From: Halorarum halophilum
GTDB lineage: Archaea; Halobacteriota; Halobacteria; Halobacteriales; Haloferacaceae
Assembly (NCBI RefSeq): GCF_013401515.1
Contig: NZ_CP058529.1
Location: forward strand, 3,596,001 to 3,660,000
DNA length: 64,000 nt
Direction of reading: 5' to 3'
The notes beneath the pieces are model-generated. The model had not been told where the DNA came from. It saw only the letters and a program-made list of their open reading frames with translations, and searched no databases. Position 1 is the stretch's first letter. Each line of letters opens with the position of its first letter. The translations under genes were made by a program, and so were the position numbers. Positions 1 through 8,270 of this stretch are shown here, one piece after another.

Positions 1-74
1 GCGAAGGTCTGCTCCGTTCGGCCGGACGTACACTGAGGTTCTAGCGGACGCTGTCCTCGCGACGAGAGACACAC

Positions 75-82
75 GTTTTACC
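75..82 (+). promoter_or_regulatory. TATA-like box for DUF309 gene
   Basis: The T-rich GTTTTACC lies about 26 nt before the GTG start at 105. This is the usual archaeal TATA-to-start-site spacing, so the message is probably leaderless or nearly so. Assigned by position only. Confidence 0.4.
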
Positions 83-104
83 GGACAAACCCGAACTCCG
101 CACA

Positions 105-743
105 GTGACCGAGTTCCGTGCCGCGCTCCGGGCCGGCGTCGCGCTGTACGACGCCGGGGAGTTCCACGCCGCACACGACCCGTGGGAGTCGGCGTGGCTG
201 CCGCTCGAATCCGGGACCGACGACGAGCGGCTGCTCCACGGGCTCATCCAGTTCACGGCGGCGCTCCACCACGCACACGGACGGAACTGGAGCGGCGCCG
301 TCGGCCTCGCGGGGAGCGCCCTCGGCTACCTCGCCGACCTCCCCGCGGAGTACCGCGGTGTCGACGTGGCGGCCGTTCGGACGTCCCTCGGAGCGCTGGA
401 ACGCGACCCGGAACGCGTCGAGCGCGCGCCGCCGCCCGTCCTGACCCACGAGGGCGAGGCGCTGGCGTACGCCGACCTGGATCTCGAGGCGGCGTCCGTC
501 GCCGCGGAGGTGCTCGCCGAGGAGTACGGCTTCGACGAGGAGGTGATCGCCGACGCGGTCGACTACGCCGGGGAGGAGTTCGGAACGGGCCGATCACGGT
601 TCGCGGCGATGCTGTTCGATTTCCTCGACGGGGAGCCGACGCGGGCGTTCGTGTTCGACCGGCTGGAGAAACACGTGGAGCGGAAGCGGCGCGAGGAGGA
701 GGACGTGGCCGGGCTGTTCGAGGAGCGCGAGGCCGAGCGATAG
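105..743 (+). CDS. DUF309 family protein
   Basis: A 212-residue soluble, acidic protein of the DUF309 family, whose biochemical role is unknown. The family signature is visible in two blocks: HAAHDPWESAW at residues 21-31 (the usual H-x2-H-x2-WE pattern) and LLHGLIQFTAALHH at 43-56, an alpha-helical, His-rich region. The second half (about 115-212) is a haloarchaeal extension ending in a charged helix. GTG at 105 is chosen because the family starts just before the first helix and a TATA-like box sits 26 nt upstream. It is monocistronic, converging on the epimerase-like gene that follows. Family assignment is firm; function is open. Confidence 0.8.
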   Translation: MTEFRAALRAGVALYDAGEFHAAHDPWESAWLPLESGTDDERLLHGLIQFTAALHHAHGRNWSGAVGLAGSALGYLADLPAEYRGVDVAAVRTSLGALERDPERVERAPPPVLTHEGEALAYADLDLEAASVAAEVLAEEYGFDEEVIADAVDYAGEEFGTGRSRFAAMLFDFLDGEPTRAFVFDRLEKHVERKRREEEDVAGLFEEREAER

Positions 744-835
744 CGAGGCCTCGGGAGACGACTGCGGGCTCGTGGGCGGGCCGCCGAACTGTTGTGTAAC
801 ATGAGACGGGGCGGCGTTCCGCAGGAGAAGCTGAC

Positions 836-1624
836 TCAGACGCCGTCCTTCGGGTCGCCCTCGAAGGTGAACTCGGCGGAGTTGTCCTGGGGCTCGTAGC
901 CGAGGACTTCACGGGCGCGGTCGATGGAGTAGTACTTCCGGTCGTTGTCGGAGATGCCGAAGACGATCTCGTAGCCGTACTCCGCGCGGAGGCAGCGGTC
1001 GAACAGGTGCGCGCAGTCCCGGTGTGAGAGCCACATCGCCTGCCCGCGCTCGTACTCCTTCGGCGGGTGGCCCTTTGTGAGGTTCCCGATGCGGACGCAG
1101 GCGACGGAGATGCCGTGCTCGTCGTGGTAGAACCGCCCGATGATCTCGCCCGAGGCCTTCGAGACGCCGTAGAGGTTCGACGGGCGCGGGAGTTCGCTCC
1201 CGTTCAGTTGGTACTCGTCGTCCGCCCGGTACATGTCCGGCGTGCGCTCGTCGGTCTCGTAGGCGCCGACGGCGTGGTTCGAGGACGCGAACGCGACGCG
1301 CTCGACGCCGGAGTCGGCGGCCGCGTCGAACACCGTGTGCGCGCCGTCGATGTTGTTCCGGAGGACGGAGTCCCACGGGGCGGTCGGGCGGGGGTCGCCG
1401 GCGAGGTGGATGACCGCGCCGACGCCGTCGACCGCCTCCCGGACGGCCTCCTCGTCGGTCACGTCGCCGATCACCACGTCGTCGTCGGAGACGCCGTCCG
1501 GGATGTCCTCCTCGGCCAGGGGCTCGCGGTCGAGCAGTCGCCAGTCGTACTCGGAGCCGATGCCCCCGAGGATGGCCTGCCCCACGCGGCCGCCCGCACC
1601 CGTTAGAAGCACCGGATCGTCCAT
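836..1624 (-). CDS. azf: NAD-dependent glucose-6-phosphate dehydrogenase (Azf-like) / SDR epimerase family
   Basis: A 262-residue extended short-chain dehydrogenase. The Rossmann nucleotide-binding motif GAGGRVG is at residues 9-15, an acidic residue (D32) ends beta-2 and favours NAD+, and the catalytic YxxxK is Y152/K156 with S114-S115 upstream. The blocks HLAGDPR, SSNHAVGAYE and RIGNLTKGHPP match what I recall of haloarchaeal Azf, which oxidises glucose-6-phosphate with NAD+ in an archaeal oxidative pentose pathway. The related family is uronate dehydrogenase/UDP-glucose 4-epimerase. ATG at 1624 is chosen because it begins directly before the nucleotide-binding strand; the frame stays open upstream only through GC richness. 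Function as Azf is by recalled similarity. Confidence 0.75.
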   Translation of the reverse strand: MDDPVLLTGAGGRVGQAILGGIGSEYDWRLLDREPLAEEDIPDGVSDDDVVIGDVTDEEAVREAVDGVGAVIHLAGDPRPTAPWDSVLRNNIDGAHTVFDAAADSGVERVAFASSNHAVGAYETDERTPDMYRADDEYQLNGSELPRPSNLYGVSKASGEIIGRFYHDEHGISVACVRIGNLTKGHPPKEYERGQAMWLSHRDCAHLFDRCLRAEYGYEIVFGISDNDRKYYSIDRAREVLGYEPQDNSAEFTFEGDPKDGV

Positions 1625-1759
1625 TCGGCCGGGAGTGGGTCGGGCGGGGGTAAATATGGGTCGGTCGCTATCGGGAGTCGGAACCGGGCATCGCGGCATG
1701 CGGCGTCGTCCGTCGTGGCGGCCCGGTACGCCTTTGGCGCCCGATACGTAGGGCGACCC

Positions 1760-2122
1760 ATGGTCACGGACGCCCAGCAGGCGTGCTTCGAGGCGGGGAT
1801 CAAGTTCGGGTCGCTGTACCACCAGTTCGCCGGGACGCCCGTCTCGCCCGACAGCGCCAGGTCGCTGGAGCGGGCGATGGCCGAGGCCATCGAGAACCAG
1901 CCGCACTGCGAGTCGGTCGTCGTCCGCATCGACGACGTGGCCGTCGCGGACGCGATCGACCACGAGAACGGATACACGGAGCTGACGGGCCGCCTGATGG
2001 AGGTCGAGATGCGCATCCGGTATCGGGGTACGACCGTCCGCACGCGCATGGAGATGGAGGAAGGCTACCCCTTGATGAAACTGATCGGCGTCGAGGGCGG
2101 CGACGGGGGAGAGACGACCTGA
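1760..2122 (+). CDS. mptD: archaeal dihydroneopterin aldolase (MptD family)
   Basis: A 120-residue protein of the archaeal MptD family (formerly DUF372). MptD cleaves 7,8-dihydroneopterin to 6-hydroxymethyl-dihydropterin in pterin synthesis. The N-terminal block FEAGIKFGSLYHQFAGTPVS (about residues 11-30) is the family hallmark, and a central ESVVVRID strand and basic RMEMEEGYPLMKLIGVEG end complete the fold. ATG at 1760 is preferred over an in-frame start 45 nt upstream because the family begins just before the FEAGIKFG helix. In haloarchaea the product feeds folate rather than methanopterin. An ArfB-like gene lies 0.5 kb downstream on the other strand. Confidence 0.8.
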   Translation: MVTDAQQACFEAGIKFGSLYHQFAGTPVSPDSARSLERAMAEAIENQPHCESVVVRIDDVAVADAIDHENGYTELTGRLMEVEMRIRYRGTTVRTRMEMEEGYPLMKLIGVEGGDGGETT

Positions 2123-2153
2123 GCCGCCGCGCTTCACTTTCACTTTCGGGCGA

Positions 2154-2165
2154 CCGTTTAAACGG
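2154..2165 (+). promoter_or_regulatory. palindromic TATA region
   Basis: The perfect 12-bp palindrome CCGTTTAAACGG has a TTTAAA core 20-30 nt before the ATG at 2186. It can serve as the TATA element of a leaderless transcript, and its symmetry would also suit a dimeric regulator. Confidence 0.45.
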
Positions 2166-2185
2166 AAACGGGCCGAATAGCGTGT

Positions 2186-2629
2186 ATGGCACAGACCACG
2201 TTCGACGAGGACGAGCTGTTCGGCGAGGCGACCGAGGAGGCCCGCGCGGACGTCGAGGAGCACCTCCGGAACGCCAAGGCGGCGCTCCCCACGGCCGACG
2301 CGGTGTGGGAGACCGACGCCGACAACGTTCTCGGCGCGCTGAACGGGCTCCGCTCCGCCCTCGACACGGGCGACGCCACCGAGGAGCTCCGCCAGGCGAA
2401 GAAGAGCTACGTCATGGGCGAACGCGCGGGCGCGTTCGAGGACGACGAGGAACTCGCGGCCGAGATCGAGGACGTGACGGAGCTCCTCGGGACCATCGAG
2501 GACGCCCACGAACAGGTGGGCGAACTCACGAGCACCATCCCCGGACTCCGGAGCCAGCTCGAGGAGGCGCACGCCGAGGGCGCCGACGCGGAGGCGGACG
2601 ACGCCGACGCGGAGGAGGCGGAGGCGTAG
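2186..2629 (+). CDS. haloarchaeal DUF5790-like acidic coiled-coil protein
   Basis: A 147-residue, highly acidic, Cys-free protein with no membrane segment. It is mostly helical, with heptad-like stretches from about residue 15 to 125 and an Asp/Glu/Ala tail (about 128-147). I associate it with the haloarchaea-restricted DUF5790 family, whose function is unknown. The start is supported by a TATA-like palindrome about 26 nt upstream. It stands alone between mptD and a convergent ArfB-like gene. Nothing in the sequence points to a catalytic role; a structural or regulatory helical-bundle protein is more likely. Confidence 0.65.
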   Translation: MAQTTFDEDELFGEATEEARADVEEHLRNAKAALPTADAVWETDADNVLGALNGLRSALDTGDATEELRQAKKSYVMGERAGAFEDDEELAAEIEDVTELLGTIEDAHEQVGELTSTIPGLRSQLEEAHAEGADAEADDADAEEAEA

Positions 2630-2653
2630 TCCCCGCGCCGCTCGACGTCCGGT

Positions 2654-3373
2654 CTACCGCTCTCGCACCGCCGCGAGCACCTCGGTCAGTGCGTCGCTCG
2701 CCCGGTCGAGCAGCTCGCCACCGAGCGCCGCGTCCCCCGCACCCGGGTCCCCGACCACGCCGTTCCCGGTGAACTCGTCGCTGTCGTGCGCGAGGTTGAC
2801 GCCGCGGACCCACTTCCCCCACCGATCCGTCCCGCCCTCGCGCGCCTCGTCGATCCGTTCCTCGCGAACAAGTCCCGGCGCCACGTGTCGGAGCATCGCG
2901 GTCTCCAGTTTCCCGCCGTGGCCCATCTCCGCGGAGTGCTCTCCGACGGCCCTGAACCAGGTGAACGAGACCGCGTAGGCGCCGGTCGACCCGTCGCGCG
3001 AGACGCGGCGGGCGACCTCGGCCAGTGCCTCGAGGTTCCCCCCGTGACCGTTCACCAGCACGACCCGGTCGATGCCGTGGTACGCGAGGCTCTCCACCGT
3101 CTCGCGGACGTACGCGCGGAAGGTATCCGGCGACACCCAGAGGGTCCCGTCGAACGCCCGGTGCTCCTCGGCGACGCCGACGTGGACCGGCGGGGCGACG
3201 ACGACCCCGTCTCCGGCACGGTCCGAGGCGGCGTTGGCGACGGCCTGGGCCGTCAGCGAGTCGGTTCCGAGCGGCGCGTGGGGACCGTGCTGTTCGGTGC
3301 TCCCGACCGGGAGGAGCGCGGCGTCGGGCGCGGCCGCTCGCACCTCGGTCCAGGTCGCCTCGGTCAGCTCCAT
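2654..3373 (-). CDS. arfB: creatininase-family amidohydrolase, ArfB-like FAPy deformylase
   Basis: A 239-residue creatininase-family metal hydrolase. The metal ligands are visible: E27 and H29 in STEQHGPHAPLGTD (25-38), D38, and the NGHGGN loop at 108-113. In archaea, members of this family act as ArfB, removing the formyl group from the pyrimidine nucleotide made by ArfA, an early step of riboflavin and F420 biosynthesis. Start at ATG 3373, directly before the first helix; the upstream in-frame extension is low-complexity and is rejected. Other creatininase-type amidases cannot be excluded from sequence alone. The nearby mptD also belongs to pterin chemistry. Confidence 0.7.
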   Translation of the reverse strand: MELTEATWTEVRAAAPDAALLPVGSTEQHGPHAPLGTDSLTAQAVANAASDRAGDGVVVAPPVHVGVAEEHRAFDGTLWVSPDTFRAYVRETVESLAYHGIDRVVLVNGHGGNLEALAEVARRVSRDGSTGAYAVSFTWFRAVGEHSAEMGHGGKLETAMLRHVAPGLVREERIDEAREGGTDRWGKWVRGVNLAHDSDEFTGNGVVGDPGAGDAALGGELLDRASDALTEVLAAVRER

Positions 3374-3509
3374 GGCGGCCGTGGGGCCCCGACCGACTTG
3401 TAGCCCGGCGGTCGTCTGTGTCGACCGTTCGGATTCACGCGCCCCCTCCGGCCGGGGACGCCGCTCGCGACCCGTGGGCATTATGACCGACCGGTGAGAA
3501 CTCCCGCCA

Positions 3510-4187
3510 ATGGGAATCCTCGAGGACAAGGCCAGGGCACGCCTGTTCTACAAGTACTTCTCGAAGATCTACGACACGGTCAACCCGTACGTCTGGGACG
3601 ACCGGATGCGCAATCGGGCGCTGGAGTGGTTCGACGCCGACCGCGACGACCGGGTGCTTGACGTCGGCTCCGGTACCGGCTTCGCCACCGAGGGCCTGCT
3701 CAACCACGTCGACGAGGTCCACGCCCTCGACCAGTCGATGGGGCAGATGGAGCAGGCGTTCGCGAAGTTCGGCAAACACGGGAAGGTGCGCTTCTACCGC
3801 GGCGACGCCGAACGGCTGCCCTTCAAGGACGACAGTTTCGACAAGCTGTGGTCCTCCGGTTCCATCGAGTACTGGCCGAACCCGGTCGACGCGCTTGCTG
3901 AGTTCCGTCGGGTCACGAAGCCAGGCGGCACGGTCCTCGTCGTCGGTCCCGACTACCCGAAGACGAGGCCGTTCCAGCGGCTCGCCGACGCTATCATGCT
4001 GTTCTACGACGCTGAGGAGGCCGAGCGGATGTTCCGCGAGGCGGGGTTCGCGGAGATGAACCACTACATCCAGCAGCGCCACGTCGGCACACCGCGGGCC
4101 ATCACGACGGTCGCGACCGTCCCGGAGGACGACCCGTCCGTCGAGGCAGATAGCGCGAAACGGGCGGACACGTCGGCCGACGATTGA
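3510..4187 (+). CDS. SAM-dependent quinone methyltransferase, MPBQ/MSBQ (VTE3)-like
   Basis: A 225-residue class I methyltransferase. SAM motif I is VLDVGSGTG (49-57), followed by the acidic HALDQS motif II (71-76) and GDAERLPF (98-105). The block SGSIEYWPNP (116-125), then VTKPGG and VGPDYP, is the pattern of the plant chloroplast enzyme VTE3, which methylates plastoquinone and tocopherol precursors and has been proposed to be of archaeal origin. In a haloarchaeon the likely substrate is demethylmenaquinone or menaquinone, giving MK-8 or its methylated forms. The last 30 residues are an acidic tail outside the fold. It is monocistronic. Confidence 0.7.
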   Translation: MGILEDKARARLFYKYFSKIYDTVNPYVWDDRMRNRALEWFDADRDDRVLDVGSGTGFATEGLLNHVDEVHALDQSMGQMEQAFAKFGKHGKVRFYRGDAERLPFKDDSFDKLWSSGSIEYWPNPVDALAEFRRVTKPGGTVLVVGPDYPKTRPFQRLADAIMLFYDAEEAERMFREAGFAEMNHYIQQRHVGTPRAITTVATVPEDDPSVEADSAKRADTSADD

Positions 4188-4235
4188 CTGGCTCGCCCCT
4201 CACACGCCTTCTGTCCAGGGTCCGCTTGCGCCCAC

Positions 4236-4709
4236 TCAGCCGACCGCCGTGAGCCTGACCAGCCGGTGATCGCCGGCGTAGACGTCGACCGTCACGGTCG
4301 CGCCCCGCACGATGTCCGGCGCGTTCGTCCCCGCCGGTTCCACGGTCGCACGCTCGCCGGCGGTCCACATCGGGTCCGTGGCCGCGTTGAACGGTCCGGT
4401 CGGTCCGGAGACGAACCCGCGCGCCGCGAAGAACGGTACCGGCGGCTGGTGGGTGAGGGCTGTTCCGTCCACTTCGACCTCCAACCGGAGGGTTCGGACG
4501 TCGAGCGCGTCGCCACCGCGATGGGCGAACGCGAGCGTCCCGTCCTCGACCTCCAGCGCGATGCTCGCTGTCGGCGGAGGGGACGTCGTGGCTCCGACCG
4601 TACCGAACGCGGCGGCTCCGACGGCGGCCGAGAGACTCACCGCGACGAGCAGGAGCAGTGCGACGCCCAGGGCGGGCGCGGAGGCACGACCGGACGACAC
4701 GGGGACCAT
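4236..4709 (-). CDS. type IV pilin-like surface protein
   Basis: A 157-residue protein with a pilin-like N-terminus: a short hydrophilic leader (SSGRASAP, residues 5-12) followed by one hydrophobic helix of about 25 residues (13-37). The rest is an all-beta extracellular domain rich in Val, Thr and Pro. This matches the archaeal pilin pattern RAVSPVIG plus helix, but the processing site is degenerate (SAPALG in place of SPVIG), so PibD cleavage is uncertain. It ends 33 nt after the start side of the 4743-6050 gene in the same orientation, suggesting co-transcription of two exported proteins. Confidence 0.6.
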   Translation of the reverse strand: MVPVSSGRASAPALGVALLLLVAVSLSAAVGAAAFGTVGATTSPPPTASIALEVEDGTLAFAHRGGDALDVRTLRLEVEVDGTALTHQPPVPFFAARGFVSGPTGPFNAATDPMWTAGERATVEPAGTNAPDIVRGATVTVDVYAGDHRLVRLTAVG

Positions 4710-4742
4710 GCCCCCGTCATCGTAGAAATGGGCTCGCCCTCC

Positions 4743-6050
4743 CTACGAGACGCCGTCGCTCGCGTTCGGCTGGTACGCGTCCTCGACGGTGAGCGGAGTG
4801 CCCGACGAGAGTTCGATCGTCGAGAGGTCGTCCGAGTCCTCGTCGATGGCGGTCACGACGAAGTTCCCGCGCGGGGCGACCGTCCAGAGAACCCCGTCGT
4901 CACCGGTCGCGCCGATCCTGGTGCTCCCTTGCCCGTTCGTCGCGATCCGGATCGCAGCGTCGACCGGTTCGTCCGTATCGGGGTCGAGCACCTCGATCCG
5001 GAGCGGACCGCCCGCATACGTTCTGTTGACCCGGAGCGTCAGGTCGATGGTCCGCTCCCGAACCTCGCCCGTCGACACGTTCGCGAGGTGAATGCGCTGG
5101 TGCTCCTTGAACACGCGTTCACTTCCGCCATCGATGAAGGCCGTGAGATGTCCGGCCGCGAACGGAACATCGATGACTGCTGTTCCCCCGGAGTCAGTGC
5201 TATCCAAACTGCCCGATTCGGCCCAGATCTCCGGGTAGCTCCGCGAGGTGATGTTCTCCTGGAGGTTGTACGGAATGGTGCTGCTTGACAGCGACCGAAG
5301 GTCGCCGCGATATACTTCACGCACGTACTCGCCGTCGATGACGGTCGTCAACACGATGCTATTCCGGCTCGCGGCGGCGTAGACACGTGTCGGTGGTTCG
5401 TTGCCACGGATCGCTCCGCTCGCACGCTGGCGAACTGGGCCGTCGAACTCGCGGAGTTGAAGTTTGAGTGCCGCGGTTCGACCACCGTCGATCGTGGTCC
5501 CCTCGGTATCCTCGGCGAGCGCGGTGAGTACCTCGAGTCGGTGTTCCAACGCATCGGCTTCGGCCTGGACTCGCGCCAGTCGGACGTAGAGCGTCCGGGC
5601 GTCGATGTTGCCCGCAGCGTACGCCGAGATGGCGGTCCGCTGATTCGACCGAAGCGTGACGGCCCGCTTTTCCAGTTCGTTCATCCCGTCGAGGATGCGA
5701 CGCTGCCGTTCGTCGTTCGTCTCGGCCGCCTCGACGCGCTGGCGGAGCGCGATGGTCTCCATTCGTTCTGCGGCGACGCCGGCATCGACGTCGACCGCGA
5801 CGCCGGCGTCGAGTCGTGCCTCGTCGATACGTGCGTTCGAGACGTTCGACTCGGGGAGCGAGAGGATGCGGTGCTGGCCGGAGACGTTCGTCGCGTTCGC
5901 GGTGACGGCGGTCACGCCGACGGTCCGTGAATCGGTCGGAGGCGTCGTCTCCGCGTCCGCACCGTCGTCTTGGAGGGTGGGGGCGACCCCTGCACCGGCG
6001 ACGGCGGAGCAGACGAGGAGGAGGGCGAGGACCACGGGGGCGACTCTCAT
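4743..6050 (-). CDS. secreted haloarchaeal protein (DUF7096-like) with coiled coil and beta domain
   Basis: A 435-residue exported protein with a clear Sec-type signal peptide (MRVAPVVLALLLVCSAVAGAG, written here in two parts: MRVAPVVLAL then LLVCSAVAGAG). A Glu/Arg-rich coiled coil follows (about 95-200, with ERMETIALRQRV and NELEKRAVTLRSNQR), then beta-rich segments and a C-terminal carboxypeptidase-regulatory-like repeat (about 345-425, LRIEVLDPDTDEPVDAAIRI). Several N-x-S/T sequons are available for N-glycosylation. I associate it with haloarchaeal DUF7096 proteins, function unknown. It is divergent from the membrane regulator at 6153 with about 100 bp between, a conserved-looking pairing that suggests a shared sensing or signalling role. 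Confidence 0.6.
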   Translation of the reverse strand: MRVAPVVLALLLVCSAVAGAGVAPTLQDDGADAETTPPTDSRTVGVTAVTANATNVSGQHRILSLPESNVSNARIDEARLDAGVAVDVDAGVAAERMETIALRQRVEAAETNDERQRRILDGMNELEKRAVTLRSNQRTAISAYAAGNIDARTLYVRLARVQAEADALEHRLEVLTALAEDTEGTTIDGGRTAALKLQLREFDGPVRQRASGAIRGNEPPTRVYAAASRNSIVLTTVIDGEYVREVYRGDLRSLSSSTIPYNLQENITSRSYPEIWAESGSLDSTDSGGTAVIDVPFAAGHLTAFIDGGSERVFKEHQRIHLANVSTGEVRERTIDLTLRVNRTYAGGPLRIEVLDPDTDEPVDAAIRIATNGQGSTRIGATGDDGVLWTVAPRGNFVVTAIDEDSDDLSTIELSSGTPLTVEDAYQPNASDGVS

Positions 6051-6152
6051 CGGGCGCGGCTTTCACCGCCAACATTAAAAAACCGCGTACCCCGTTCGTC
6101 CCTCTCTGGGCATGGAAAGCGTTTTGCCGGGGCGCCGTGACCAATTCCACGA

Positions 6153-7337
6153 ATGCGGCACGTAGCCCTCCTCCTCGCGGTCCTCTGCCTCCTCGCCCCA
6201 CTCACAGTCGTCGGCGCGTCCGCTGCCACCGACGGCGATGCCCACGACGCCCCGCGGCCGGCGGTCGCGACCCCGTTCGAAGCCACGGAGACGAGCTTCA
6301 CCATCTCGCTCCAGAGCGACGGCGATGCTCGTTGGACCGTCGCCGTCCTCTACCGGTTCGAGGACGAGGAGGCCCAGAGCGCCTTCGAGACGTACGCCGA
6401 GGAGTACGAGTCCGGCGACTCCTCCACCGGACCGTCGGCGGACGTGTTCCGGAACGCCGCCTCCGTGGCCTCGAACACGACGAATCGCGAGATGTCCGTT
6501 CGGAGCGTAAATCGGACCGCCGAACTGCGGAACGAGACGGCCGGCGTCCTCCGCCTCCGCTTCACCTGGACGGACTTCCTCGAGCGCCGATCGACCGGGG
6601 AGTACGTGCTCGGGGACGTGTTCGTCAGCGGGTCGGAGGAGACGTGGTTCCGGACGCTCGGGGCCGGCCAGCGAGTCGTCATCCAGCCGCCGCCAGGCTA
6701 CACCACGACCAACGTGTCGGTCGGCGACGCGCGCAACCGGATCGTCAATCGGAATATCGTCATCTCGGACCCGTACACGTTCGCCGACGGCGATATCGCG
6801 ATCACGTACGAGCCAGGGAGCCAGCCCCAGCCGTTCTGGCAGGACACACAGGTCCTCCTCGGATCCGCGGGGTTGCTCGTCCTGCTCGTGACGGCCGTGT
6901 ACATCGTTTCGCGTCGGCGGAACGGGGTTGGTCGCGGTCACACAGAGCACGGCGGGACGAGCAAGGTTCTCCCGCCCGGCGACTCCCCGGGCGAAGCCAG
7001 CGCGCTCGCCGCGAGTGCGGACGGGAACGACGGGGGCGACGGAACGGGAGGGGGTGGGAGCGGAGCGAACGACCCGGACGAACCGGCGCCCGAACCCGCC
7101 CCCGAACTCCTCTCTGACGAGGAGCGCGTCGAGCGCCTGCTCGACCGCAACGGGGGCCGGATGCGCCAGGCCGACATCGTGAAGGAGACGGGCTGGTCGG
7201 ACGCGAAGGTGTCACAACTGCTCTCGACGATGGCGGAGGACGGCGAGGTCGAGAAACTCCGGCTCGGTCGCGAGAACCTCATCTCGCTGCCCGACGAGGA
7301 GGGCGAGGACGGGGACCCGGACGGCGACGATCGCTGA
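6153..7337 (+). CDS. membrane-anchored winged-helix transcriptional regulator
   Basis: A 394-residue one-component regulator. It has a signal peptide (1-25), an extracellular beta domain with N-glycosylation sequons (about 30-225, DUF7345-type), one transmembrane helix (about 238-258, LLGSAGLLVLLVTAVYIVS) followed by RRR, a low-complexity Gly/Asp/Pro linker (about 265-310), and a cytoplasmic winged helix (about 315-380, with RMRQADIVKETGWSDAKVSQ as recognition region, DUF7343-type). The topology places the sensor outside and the DNA-binding domain inside. It is divergent from the secreted 435-aa protein, which may be its partner or target. Domain names are from memory; the architecture is read directly. 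Confidence 0.75.
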   Translation: MRHVALLLAVLCLLAPLTVVGASAATDGDAHDAPRPAVATPFEATETSFTISLQSDGDARWTVAVLYRFEDEEAQSAFETYAEEYESGDSSTGPSADVFRNAASVASNTTNREMSVRSVNRTAELRNETAGVLRLRFTWTDFLERRSTGEYVLGDVFVSGSEETWFRTLGAGQRVVIQPPPGYTTTNVSVGDARNRIVNRNIVISDPYTFADGDIAITYEPGSQPQPFWQDTQVLLGSAGLLVLLVTAVYIVSRRRNGVGRGHTEHGGTSKVLPPGDSPGEASALAASADGNDGGDGTGGGGSGANDPDEPAPEPAPELLSDEERVERLLDRNGGRMRQADIVKETGWSDAKVSQLLSTMAEDGEVEKLRLGRENLISLPDEEGEDGDPDGDDR

Positions 7338-7445
7338 CGACTGTCGACCGGTGCGGTCTCCCGGCGAATCGGGTGTTCCGGCCGATCGCGTCCGCCGTCC
7401 CCGGGGACGCGAGAAATCCGGGACGACGGGTGATGGGTTTCGAAA

Positions 7446-7454
7446 GGATTTACC
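7446..7454 (+). promoter_or_regulatory. TATA-like box of etfBA
   Basis: GGATTTACC lies about 28 nt before the etfB ATG at 7479, consistent with a leaderless etfBA message. Assigned by spacing and A/T content only. Confidence 0.4.
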
Positions 7455-7478
7455 GCCGACCGCGGCAATTCGGGTGTG

Positions 7479-8270
7479 ATGAAGATCCTCGTGACCGTGA
7501 AGGAGGTCGCGGAAGCCGCCGACGACTTCGAGATCGACGGGCTGGACATCGGGGAGCAGTACCTCGAGTACGACCTCAACGAGTGGGACGACTACGCCAT
7601 CGAGGCCGGGGTACAGCTCTCCGAGGAGTTCGACGACGTCGAGGTCGTCTCGGCGACTATCGGCCCCGAGCGCAGCGAGGAGACGATCCGCATGGCGCTC
7701 GCGAAGGGCGTCGACCGCGCCGTCCGTGTCTGGGACGACGACGTCGCCGCCGCCGACCTCGACGTGGCGGCGAAGACGCGACTCCTCGCGGCGGTCGCGG
7801 CGGAGGAGGACCCCGACCTGATCCTCACCGGCGTCCAGGCGAACGACGACGGCTTCGGCGCCACCGGCGTCTCGCTCGCCGACGAACTCGGCTTCGAGTG
7901 GGCCGCGGTCGTCAACCACCTCGAGATGTCCGAGGACCTCTCGACGGCACACGTCCACCGCGAACTGGAGGGCGGCGTCGACGAGGTGACCGAGGTCGAC
8001 CTCCCGGCGGTACTCACCATCCAGACCGGCCTCAACCAGCCCCGGTACGCGAGCCTGCGGGGCATCCGCCAGGCGCAGTCGAAGGAGATCGCGGCGAAGG
8101 GGCTCGACGACCTCGGCCTCGACGCCGACGCGGTCGCCTCGCCCATCGAGCGCACGAGCATGTACGAGCCGGAGTCGGAGTCCGACGCGGTGTACTTCGA
8201 GGGCGACGCCGACGAGCAGGCCGCGCAGTTGGCCGACGTGCTCACGGAGAAGGGGGTGGTCGGCGAATGA
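7479..8270 (+). CDS. etfB: electron transfer flavoprotein beta subunit
   Basis: A 263-residue EtfB. The family signature region VTVKEV at the N-terminus, the central ATIGPERSEETIRMALAKGVDRAVRV strand-helix (given in pieces: ATIGPERSEET, IRMALAKGVDRAV) and the LTIQTGLNQPRYASLRGI segment that contacts EtfA and the nucleotide are all present. With EtfA it carries one FAD and passes electrons from acyl-CoA and other dehydrogenases to the membrane quinone pool. ATG 7479 is preferred to the GTG one codon upstream. The stop overlaps the etfA start (ATGA), showing translational coupling. Acyl-CoA dehydrogenases at 61-64 kb are plausible electron donors. Confidence 0.93.
   Translation: MKILVTVKEVAEAADDFEIDGLDIGEQYLEYDLNEWDDYAIEAGVQLSEEFDDVEVVSATIGPERSEETIRMALAKGVDRAVRVWDDDVAAADLDVAAKTRLLAAVAAEEDPDLILTGVQANDDGFGATGVSLADELGFEWAAVVNHLEMSEDLSTAHVHRELEGGVDEVTEVDLPAVLTIQTGLNQPRYASLRGIRQAQSKEIAAKGLDDLGLDADAVASPIERTSMYEPESESDAVYFEGDADEQAAQLADVLTEKGVVGE

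Noticed and set aside
1625-2572. Upstream extension of the Azf-like frame to 578 codons
   Set aside because: The extra 316 codons overlap mptD and the DUF5790 gene on the other strand and are not protein-like.
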